Assembly: GCA_900316015.1 (NCBI GenBank)
Contig: ONBG01000021.1
Span: 1-51,602 of the forward strand
Direction: 5' to 3'
DNA: 51,602 bases
Source: an uncultured Prevotella sp.
Lineage (GTDB): Bacteria > Bacteroidota > Bacteroidia > Bacteroidales > Bacteroidaceae
Shown one piece after another: positions 45,539 through 51,602 of this stretch (position 1 is its first letter; each line of letters starts with the position of its first letter). The notes under the pieces are model-generated. The model was given only the letters and a program-made list of their open reading frames with translations. It had not been told where the DNA came from and made no database searches. Made by a program: the position numbers and the translations under genes.

Positions 45539-47892
45539 AAATGTTTTTATTTCTTGCTTTATGCTTCTTCTTTTGCTCTCTGGAAGCCATGGCTTGGGAA
45601 GGAGAAACTTGGAAAGGTACTGTTAATGATCAGGGTCATATACAGAGCCTTACGTTCCATACGGGGCAAGGGGAAGAGAATATCCCTTTCCTTCCAGAGG
45701 GAAACACTGCGGGTCCTTCTTTTTATGTCAACATGGGAGGCGTAGATTCCATGTTGGCATGGAGGCAGAAAGCGCAGGATGAATATGTGACATCAACCGA
45801 TCAGGTGATGTGCAACTTAGTCTATACAAGCCTGAAGGGGTATCCTGCCATACAGATAACGATCAAGAATGTTGGACATACGCCTTTTCAACCTGTGAAA
45901 GCTGGGATCAAGCTTGGAATCGATACCTACATGGATAAGTATCCGGAGTGGAACCGTAAGTTCTTCCCAACTCTCATGTACAATGAGAAAAGCCATTTCT
46001 ATGGCTATATGCAGTCTCCTTCGGGAAGTGTGATCGCCTTGGCTTGTCCTCAGGCCATTGCATCATGGAGCGTAGCGTTTAATCAAGGCTATCAAGATCC
46101 AGCACCACATTGGTTTATGGGGCATCGAATCCTTTCCCTAAATCTGGATCTGATGAATGCGTTGCCGTTGCCTGCCCATCATCCTCAAGTTTTATGGAAT
46201 CTAAATCCACAGGACAGTCTTACATGGACAATAGGTCTCTTCCCTACAACCATGAGAGATTTGTTTCCTATGTTGCATCAAGCCATAGATGCTCCAATGC
46301 TACAAATGGAACAAACATCTTACGATAGGGGCGATGTGGCTTCTTTTTTCGTATATGGGACTACGCCAAAAGTGAAAGTGCTCTCTGAGAATGGAAATAG
46401 CTTACCGTTTAGTATGAAAAGAATCCAAGGTGAAAAATTTCAAGTCTCCTGCTGGTTATCCGACCCTGGACTGTACAACGTCCAGGTTGCTGATGGCAAT
46501 AAATATGCTGAAGGAAAAATTTCGGTTCATCACTCTTGGGAATGGTGTATGAGGAAAGCAAGGGAGGCAACGCTTCAATACAAGCAAAAGGCAACTTCCC
46601 ATGCGGAAAGTTGGTATGGCTTCTACTCGGCTTTCATCGCAGCACGTTATTTCCCGGATGCAGAGTTGGATAAAAAGGTTTCTGACAGATTTGAGTATTT
46701 GTTCTCTTTATTACATGATGTGAATAAGATGGAACCTAAATACTATAAAAGTAGGATTCAGAACACAGCAACTACGATAGGGCTTCTCGTCGCAAAATAT
46801 CAAGCATCGCATCAAGAAAATGATATCCGTCGCGCCTCTCAATTGGCGGATTGGCTTATTCAGTTCAGTCAAGCCCCCAATGGAGCCTATATGAATGGTC
46901 GGACGATTTATACCAGTGTTATATACGTTGCCAAAAGTATATTGGAATTATATTTAGAGGAAAAGAAATTGGGGCAAACGGATGCTGGTTGGAAAGCGAT
47001 CGCTGAAAGGCATTATCTTTCAGCAAAAAAAGCGATTGATCAACTCGTAGATAGTAATGGCAACTTCCAAACTGAAGGGGAGATGACATTTGAGGATGGG
47101 ATGATTTCCTGTTCTGCTTTGCAAATCGGTATGTTCGCTTTGCTACAGAGCAATCATGCGGACCGACAGCATTACACGGACGCGATGTTGAGAATCTTGA
47201 ATAGTCATGATTGCCTCACGCAATTGAAAGTACCTGATGCACGTAGACGAGGAGGAACCTTACGCTATTGGGAAGCTCAGTATGATGTCCAAATGCTGCC
47301 GAATATGTTTAACTCGCCCCATGGATGGAGCGGATGGCGGTGTTACGCTACTTATTATGCATATTTGTTGACAGGAGATCCTCGATGGATGATCGAGACA
47401 TACAATGCAATAGGTGCTTTTTCCAATTTGTTGGATGGGCATACGGGGCAATTACGATGGGCTTTTATCGACGATCCCTATCTGAAGGTAAGACAAACTT
47501 GCGAGCCTGACCGGCATTATACCGTAGATTCTCTGAGCTTTGGGAACCCTCACCCGGATCTTTATCCTACCAAGGAATTCGTGATCGGAGAACAATATGT
47601 GAATATGATCAGTGATTGGCAAGGGGTAAATACGCAAGATAATGATGTGCATGAAGTGTTTAAGTGTATGGGGGAAGTGACCGTAGCCAATGCTTTTGTG
47701 ATTGAGAATACAGATGGTAGCTTCATGGCATTTAACTGTAAGGTGAGGAGGCAAGGGAATCGCCTGATAGTTACTTCGCTCGAAAAGCAGGTTGATAACC
47801 TCCATTATAACTTGAAGCACCGTTTCTTGATCGACTTCAATGCTAAGAAATCATCAGCCCTGACCAGCGGAATGGGGTGGCTAAAACAGTGA
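45535..47892 (+). CDS. Large secreted protein of unknown family, probable carbohydrate enzyme
   Basis: I do not recognise this 785-residue protein. It has a signal peptide cut near AMA-W24. An N-terminal beta-rich region (about 25-340) follows, then a helix-rich region (about 345-690) with the alternating pattern of an alpha-toroid glycosidase or lyase, and a beta-rich end. Conserved-looking polar blocks are TEGEMTFEDGMISCS (about 513-527), RRRGGTLRYWEAQYDV (about 570-585) and NSPHGWSGWR (about 593-602). Its stretches of Trp, Asp, Glu and His suit a sugar cleft. It is coupled to GH89 by a 4-bp overlap and abuts the NagX-like gene, so it likely acts on the same glycan. A non-enzymatic role is possible. 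Confidence 0.6.
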   Translation: MKMFLFLALCFFFCSLEAMAWEGETWKGTVNDQGHIQSLTFHTGQGEENIPFLPEGNTAGPSFYVNMGGVDSMLAWRQKAQDEYVTSTDQVMCNLVYTSLKGYPAIQITIKNVGHTPFQPVKAGIKLGIDTYMDKYPEWNRKFFPTLMYNEKSHFYGYMQSPSGSVIALACPQAIASWSVAFNQGYQDPAPHWFMGHRILSLNLDLMNALPLPAHHPQVLWNLNPQDSLTWTIGLFPTTMRDLFPMLHQAIDAPMLQMEQTSYDRGDVASFFVYGTTPKVKVLSENGNSLPFSMKRIQGEKFQVSCWLSDPGLYNVQVADGNKYAEGKISVHHSWEWCMRKAREATLQYKQKATSHAESWYGFYSAFIAARYFPDAELDKKVSDRFEYLFSLLHDVNKMEPKYYKSRIQNTATTIGLLVAKYQASHQENDIRRASQLADWLIQFSQAPNGAYMNGRTIYTSVIYVAKSILELYLEEKKLGQTDAGWKAIAERHYLSAKKAIDQLVDSNGNFQTEGEMTFEDGMISCSALQIGMFALLQSNHADRQHYTDAMLRILNSHDCLTQLKVPDARRRGGTLRYWEAQYDVQMLPNMFNSPHGWSGWRCYATYYAYLLTGDPRWMIETYNAIGAFSNLLDGHTGQLRWAFIDDPYLKVRQTCEPDRHYTVDSLSFGNPHPDLYPTKEFVIGEQYVNMISDWQGVNTQDNDVHEVFKCMGEVTVANAFVIENTDGSFMAFNCKVRRQGNRLIVTSLEKQVDNLHYNLKHRFLIDFNAKKSSALTSGMGWLKQ

Positions 47893-49068
47893 ATGATTAA
47901 AATGAATCCTACAGAGCAAATGCAAATAACATTAGAGAAGCAACCTCGTCATAGACGTATCTTGTCCATTGATGTTTTAAGAGGTATAACGATAGCAGGA
48001 ATGATTTTGGTGAATAACCCTGGTGGAGAGGAAGTGTACACACCGTTTGCGCATGCGAGTTGGATAGGTTTGACTCCTGCCGATTTGGTCTTTCCTTTCT
48101 TCATGTTCCTGATGGGAATTACTACTTATTTATCCTTGCGTAAGTATCAGTTTGAATGGTCTTGGGCATGTTCCCGGAAAATTATCAAGCGCACATTTTG
48201 CTTGTGGGGTATTGGACTGATCATAGAATGGTTGATGATGTTATCCTACCGATTGACGGAATCGGCAGATTCTATCGTTCCTTTCCTCGGGGATAGTTTT
48301 TCTCACCTCCGTTTGCTGGGGGTATTACCTCGGCTGGGAATTTGCTATGGCTTGGCAGCTGTCATCGTTCTGTCCACAAAACATAAGTATATTCCTTGGA
48401 TTATAGCTTTTTTGTTCATGGGCTATTATGTCATCTTGGAGAGTTGTAATGGTTGGGTCCATGATTCGGCAAATATTCTTGCCATTGTAGATAAAACCGT
48501 TTTAGGTACTAATCATTGCTTCATTTGGGATGTGCCAGATCCTGAGGGGGTGTTGAGCACCGTGCCTGCTCTGGCTCATGTCCTTCTTGGCTTTTGTGTG
48601 GGGAAGTATGTGATGAATAGTGAAGGGTTGGACAACCAAATAGAGCGCTTATTCATCATTGGTGTTTTACTTACCTTGGTGGGGTGGCTGTTATCCTTTG
48701 GCTGTCCAGTTAGTAAGAAGATATGGAGTCCTACATTTTCCATGATTACTTGTGGAATGTGCTCGGCTATTCTTGCCTTGCTTATATGGGGAATAGATAA
48801 ACGCGGTTATAAAAACAGTGCCATCACTTTCTTCCTTGTATTTGGCGTCAACCCGTTAATCCTTTATGTCCTCAGTGAATTGTTGTTCATGCCCCTGAGC
48901 ATCCTGCCTTTAGGAGACTATACCATTTCTCATTGGACTTATCATAGCTTTCTTTTCCCTATGTTTGGAGCAAAACTCGCTTCATTGGTTTGGGGATTGT
49001 GTGTCGTAGGTCTTGTCTGGTATTGCGGCCTTACTTTGTATAAGAAGAAAATCTTCATCTCATTATGA
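47893..49068 (+). CDS. HGSNAT/NagX-like membrane acetyltransferase
   Basis: The 391-residue protein has many hydrophobic spans (about ten) and the family opening RILSIDVLRGITIAGMILVNN. The next block, FAHASWIGLTPADLVFPFF, aligns with the human HGSNAT block that contains its catalytic histidine; here it is H54. HGSNAT carries acetyl groups from cytosolic acetyl-CoA across the membrane to terminal alpha-glucosamine. The inner-membrane location would let it serve the periplasm. The gene begins directly after the preceding stop; ATG 47902 is an alternative start. Many bacterial relatives are only called DUF5009, so the substrate is inferred from GH89 next door. Confidence 0.78.
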   Translation: MIKMNPTEQMQITLEKQPRHRRILSIDVLRGITIAGMILVNNPGGEEVYTPFAHASWIGLTPADLVFPFFMFLMGITTYLSLRKYQFEWSWACSRKIIKRTFCLWGIGLIIEWLMMLSYRLTESADSIVPFLGDSFSHLRLLGVLPRLGICYGLAAVIVLSTKHKYIPWIIAFLFMGYYVILESCNGWVHDSANILAIVDKTVLGTNHCFIWDVPDPEGVLSTVPALAHVLLGFCVGKYVMNSEGLDNQIERLFIIGVLLTLVGWLLSFGCPVSKKIWSPTFSMITCGMCSAILALLIWGIDKRGYKNSAITFFLVFGVNPLILYVLSELLFMPLSILPLGDYTISHWTYHSFLFPMFGAKLASLVWGLCVVGLVWYCGLTLYKKKIFISL

Positions 49069-49417
49069 ATCTAATTCAAGTGTAGACCCTCTCGACCGAC
49101 CCTGGTTTGGGAGGGTTAATACTTGGCGAGACGTTGCTAAGCATCCAAAGAGGGTTTATCATCGTCAGGATATATGGTACATCCCCAATCTTTTTTGTTG
49201 ATTGTTAAGAAACTGGCATGGTGCCAATCTCCTTATTTAATGAGGAAATCAGATTTTGTAAATTTATACTGGAGATTTTTGCGTAAATAGGTTGACAGGT
49301 TGTCAAAACCCTTTGTGCATCGGGCTTGCAACCTTGGCTCTGCTCATCTGGCTTATCGAATACGTTTCATTTCAATCCATATCATGATCCGTATATTAAA
49401 AGCGAAGCTATCATACA

Positions 49418-49435
49418 AAATTCTCGAGAGAATTT
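49418..49435. repeat. AAATTCTC-GA-GAGAATTT, copy 1
   Basis: Eight-base arms with a two-base centre form an inverted repeat, identical to the copy 65 bp downstream. It could be a dimeric-protein site or the folded centre of the repeat element. Confidence 0.6.
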
Positions 49436-49482
49436 GATCCAATAGGAGATGTTTTGAATGTCAAGAGCATAGGTGTCACCAT

Positions 49483-49500
49483 AAATTCTCGAGAGAATTT
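49483..49500. repeat. AAATTCTC-GA-GAGAATTT, copy 2
   Basis: Exact second copy of the 18-bp motif at 49418. The sequence between the copies is not repeated, so the motif itself seems to be what is kept. Confidence 0.6.
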
Positions 49501-49520
49501 AGCGAAAGATATACTTTTCC

Positions 49521-49602
49521 TGTCAACCTCATGTCAACCTTTGTCAACCTAAAAACAGGTTGCAAGCCCGATGCACAAAGGGTTTTGACAACCTGTCAAC
49601 CT
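49521..49602 (+). repeat. Direct repeats of TGTCAACCT
   Basis: TGTCAACCT occurs at 49521-49529, 49532-49540, 49542-49550 and 49594-49602. One reverse-strand copy is at 49289-49297 in the left arm. The first three are spaced 10-11 bp apart, about one helical turn, which would place a bound protein on one face. Confidence 0.6.
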
Positions 49603-49774
49603 TTTGCTTAAAAAATCTCCAGTGCTAATATAAAAAAAAGAAACGCCAACGAGAGTGCTTTGGCAATTGTTTTTACGAAATGATCTGCGGACATTTCATT
49701 TCATGGCCTTACAATGAGTAAGTTGATTGACCGGGATAGAAGGGAATAATGACAAAGTTCTATGGTTCCATGGG

Positions 49775-49810
49775 AAAAAAGAAGCCAATGCATGGGGGCG
49801 CGTTGGCTTC
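49775..49810 (-). terminator. Rho-independent terminator of the DUF4923 operon
   Basis: On the minus strand GAAGCCAA pairs with TTGGCTTC and is followed by TTTTTT. It lies just after the stop at 49818. Confidence 0.85.
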
Positions 49811-49817
49811 TAATTGC

Positions 49818-50471
49818 TTATTTCTTCATGTCGAATCCCATACGGATTCCATCGTAGTTTTGACTGATCTGACCGATGGCTTGGATATTGCTATTCCCGC
49901 TTAAGGCTGCAGCAGTCTGGAGCAAAGTCAGCAACTTCTTTGACTCAAACAAAAAGCTCATTCCTGTCGTAGAGCCTTTCACATAGCACGGCAAGCTGAA
50001 GAGTAGCGTTTTCAGCGTCAATTTGCAACTGTTGGGCTCATAGGTATAGGTGCCTGACAATGCTTTTCCGTCAACCTCACCTGTGAATGTATTGTCTTTG
50101 TTCAAGGTCAATCTGGTGTTGCTACTTGTGAACCCAAATCTCTGGTATTGCACCTTTAGTTTGTTACGCAGTTCAGAGGCAGCAACCTCGCCACCTGCCT
50201 TGGCCAATAAGTTCTCGCTGGTAAACGCGACTCCTGGTTGGTCATATTTCCAAGTCCCGATAATCTGACTTTGTGTGGGCTTGTCTATTCCAATGACACT
50301 CGACAGAATGTTTCCTACTGTGTTGGCATTGGTGGCAGCACCCAGAATTTCGCCTAATACACTACCTGTGCTGCTCGTCGTTCCTGTGGCTCCTTGTCCT
50401 GAGACAAGACCGCCACAACTGGTGAGCGCAAGGCTGAGAATGCCTGCAATCACCATGCTTGATTTCTTCAT
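49818..50471 (-). CDS. DUF4923-type lipoprotein
   Basis: The 217-residue protein has a lipoprotein signal ending LTSC (C19), a Gly/Thr/Ser-rich linker, then a lipocalin-like beta domain typical of DUF4923: IIGTWKYDQPGVAF (about 70-83) and LTLNKDNTFTGEVDGKALSGTY. The function of the family is not known. Its start is 18 bp after the BAX-inhibitor gene, with which it forms an operon ending in a good terminator. Confidence 0.82.
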   Translation of the reverse strand: MKKSSMVIAGILSLALTSCGGLVSGQGATGTTSSTGSVLGEILGAATNANTVGNILSSVIGIDKPTQSQIIGTWKYDQPGVAFTSENLLAKAGGEVAASELRNKLKVQYQRFGFTSSNTRLTLNKDNTFTGEVDGKALSGTYTYEPNSCKLTLKTLLFSLPCYVKGSTTGMSFLFESKKLLTLLQTAAALSGNSNIQAIGQISQNYDGIRMGFDMKK

Positions 50472-50489
50472 TTCTCTATCTATTAAATG

Positions 50490-51206
50490 TTAATTGTCAC
50501 TTCTCCCGAAGATCCTAAGCAGATATAAGAACAGGTTGATGAAGTCAAGGTATAACGTCAAGGCTCCCATCAAGGCTAATTTCTGCGTGCTTTCATTCAT
50601 CTCCTCGCATTGTGCAAGCATCAATTTGATTTTTTGCGAATCCCACGCCGTTAGGCCAACGAAGATGGCAACTCCGATATAGCTGATGATGAGATCAAAT
50701 GCTGCACTCTTCGTGAAGAAGTTAACCAACGTGGCGATGATAATGCCAATTAATGCCATAAAGAGGATCCTGCCAATCGATGACAAGTCTTTTTTTGTGA
50801 AATACCCATAGACAGCCATGACCCCAAACGTTCCTGCGGTAATGAGGAACACTTTCGTGATGATGGTGGGGGAATATAAAACAAAGATTGACGACAGCAT
50901 GGCCCCGTTCAATATAGAATAGAGGACGAAGAGGAAAGTGGCCGTCGATAAGGAAAGCTTGTTTATGGCTGCCGTGACCCCGATCACTAAGGCAAGTTCT
51001 GCGATAATCAGGGCGAACATGATTCCCTTACTTGAATAGAGGGCTGTCAATAGGGCGGGGGAGGTTGCGACTCCGTAAGCTGTAATGCCCGTGATGACTA
51101 AGGCAAGTGTCATCCATACATATACTTTGCGCATGAGAGCAGGGAAAGCTAAGGATAAAGACCCTTCTTGCCTGCGAAGCATTTCTTCTAATCTGTTTGT
51201 TTCCAT
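50490..51206 (-). CDS. BAX-inhibitor-1 family membrane protein (YccA/YbhL-like)
   Basis: The 238-residue protein has about seven membrane spans from residue 25 onward and the family signatures YGVATSPALLTALYSS and GLTAWDSQKIKLML near the C-terminus. Bacterial members of the BI-1 family are pH-sensitive calcium channels or protease modulators; the exact role here is unknown. It is first in the operon with the DUF4923 lipoprotein and has a clear promoter. Confidence 0.88.
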   Translation of the reverse strand: METNRLEEMLRRQEGSLSLAFPALMRKVYVWMTLALVITGITAYGVATSPALLTALYSSKGIMFALIIAELALVIGVTAAINKLSLSTATFLFVLYSILNGAMLSSIFVLYSPTIITKVFLITAGTFGVMAVYGYFTKKDLSSIGRILFMALIGIIIATLVNFFTKSAAFDLIISYIGVAIFVGLTAWDSQKIKLMLAQCEEMNESTQKLALMGALTLYLDFINLFLYLLRIFGRSDN

Positions 51207-51235
51207 TGATTGATTTCCTTTAAATTATATGTTCG

Positions 51236-51266
51236 CAAAGATACGGCATTTCGGACTATTCTCAAA
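51236..51266 (-). promoter_or_regulatory. Promoter of the BI-1 / DUF4923 operon
   Basis: On the minus strand TTTG (51266-51263), 19 bp, TATCTTTG (51243-51236). Full consensus match. The start near 51232 gives a leader of about 25 nt. Confidence 0.78.
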
Positions 51267-51509
51267 ATAAATGTGCTTTTTTTACTTTTCTTTCACCCTC
51301 TTTATCATGCTCGTTCTCGATCCTTTGCGTCCCATAGCGAATGGAGGGGAAGCTATGATCGGCTGCAGAACCTAAAAATGACGGAGGCAATCCTGTGGGA
51401 AGAATTTGGTTCTTGATTTAATATAATAAGGTGTGAGGCAATTTATACTTTCATATTTGTCAAGAAACGTGAAAACTTTCATTAAAAATGCGATTTTCTT
51501 CCAGAAATA

Positions 51510-51541
51510 TTTGGCAGGTTGAGGAATTTGCCATACCTTTG
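51510..51541 (+). promoter_or_regulatory. Promoter reading out of the window
   Basis: TTTG (51510-51513), 20 bp, TACCTTTG (51534-51541), followed by CACTC. Full consensus. The transcript would start near 51545 and is GC-rich from about 51558, unlike most leaders nearby. Confidence 0.72.
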
Positions 51542-51602
51542 CACTCGCTTTTCGGAAATGAGCCGGTCACACGGTGAGAGGACGGGAGGCAGGGGCACCT
51601 GG

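Larger units (their letters stand above)
49268..49623. mobile_element. MITE-like element with long inverted ends
   Basis: The 46 bp at 49289-49334 are the exact reverse complement of 49557-49602. The match continues outward imperfectly through ACTGGAGATTTTT (49268-49280) and its complement near 49611-49623, giving arms of about 66 bp. The 222-bp core carries no gene but has two copies of an 18-bp inverted repeat and three TGTCAACCT copies, with a fourth in the right arm. No target-site duplication was found. A small non-autonomous transposable element or a structured-RNA repeat are both possible. Confidence 0.5.
49069..49817. other. Gene-free stretch with a repeat element
   Basis: After the NagX-like stop there is about 200 bp with a weak ACCCTC/GAGGGT hairpin near 49086-49116 and no credible gene. 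The inverted-repeat element at 49268-49623 follows, then about 150 bp and the terminator of the convergent gene. A 62-codon frame at 49013-49201 shows no known protein features. Confidence 0.6.
51207..51602. other. Gene-free end of the window
   Basis: This stretch holds the leftward BI-1 promoter (51236-51266) and, at its far end, a rightward promoter (51510-51541). Short frames between them look random. The last 60 bases turn GC-rich and could be the start of a structured RNA or of a protein gene; I could not identify them. Confidence 0.6.

Noticed and set aside
49013-49201. 62-codon frame overlapping the end of the NagX-like gene
   Set aside because: The first part is in another frame of a real gene and the rest matches no family I know. 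A degraded gene remnant cannot be excluded.
49418-49435. Perfect palindrome
   Set aside because: The 18-mer is not self-complementary throughout; it is an inverted repeat with a two-base centre (GA).
49521-49602. CRISPR array
   Set aside because: The repeats are only 9 bp, spacing is 1-2 bp in the first three, and no cas gene is present.

Overview
The window looks like a Bacteroidetes chromosome, most like Prevotella and its relatives. It holds three SusC/SusD outer-membrane pairs. Promoters follow the Bacteroidetes pattern (TTTG, 19-20 bp, TAnnTTTG) instead of the proteobacterial one. Many secreted proteins are lipoproteins, and arginine synthesis uses the Bacteroides-type N-acylornithine carbamoyltransferase. 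No tRNA, rRNA, CRISPR array, phage or transposase gene was seen.

Region 1 (1-4909) is a housekeeping run on the plus strand: a membrane-anchored PASTA protein, RluD, D-Ala-D-Ala ligase, a phospholipid-type acyltransferase and a NigD-like lipoprotein. Region 2 (5112-16726) is a polysaccharide-utilization locus (PUL), probably for beta-mannan: SusC, SusD, two surface glycan-binding proteins, a small secreted protein with a sorting-like tail, an apparently active GH26 and a second GH26-fold lipoprotein that has lost both catalytic glutamates. Region 3 (16739-20224) gathers three threonine-to-glycine enzymes: an epimerase-type threonine dehydrogenase, its partner Kbl and a threonine aldolase.

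Region 4 (20237-31488, minus strand) is an amino-acid cluster read from argR: argR, a GNAT acyltransferase, argG, a PspC-domain miniprotein, argC, argD, proC, then an XRE-cupin regulator, an acyl-CoA synthetase, proB, proA and the carbamoyltransferase. It joins proline and arginine synthesis. The carbamoyltransferase carries serine at the position known to decide between acetyl- and succinyl-ornithine.

Region 5 (31650-49068) starts with a SusC/SusD pair that has its own housekeeping-type promoter and no enzyme. Next come an ECF sigma factor, a FecR anti-sigma factor, and a SusC with an N-terminal signalling domain, its SusD, a GH89 alpha-N-acetylglucosaminidase, a large secreted protein that I do not recognise, and an HGSNAT/NagX-like membrane acetyltransferase. 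The last two named enzymes are the bacterial counterparts of two consecutive human lysosomal heparan-sulfate enzymes. Between fecR and susC the minus strand carries a promoter-like box followed about 100 nt later by a strong terminator, which predicts a small antisense RNA of the kind known to repress Bacteroides PULs.

Region 6 (49069-51602) holds a roughly 356-bp element bounded by 46-bp perfect inverted repeats, a DUF4923-type lipoprotein and a BAX-inhibitor-1 family membrane protein in one operon, and a final promoter that fires out of the window. All assignments come from reading the sequence and from memory of families; no database search was run.
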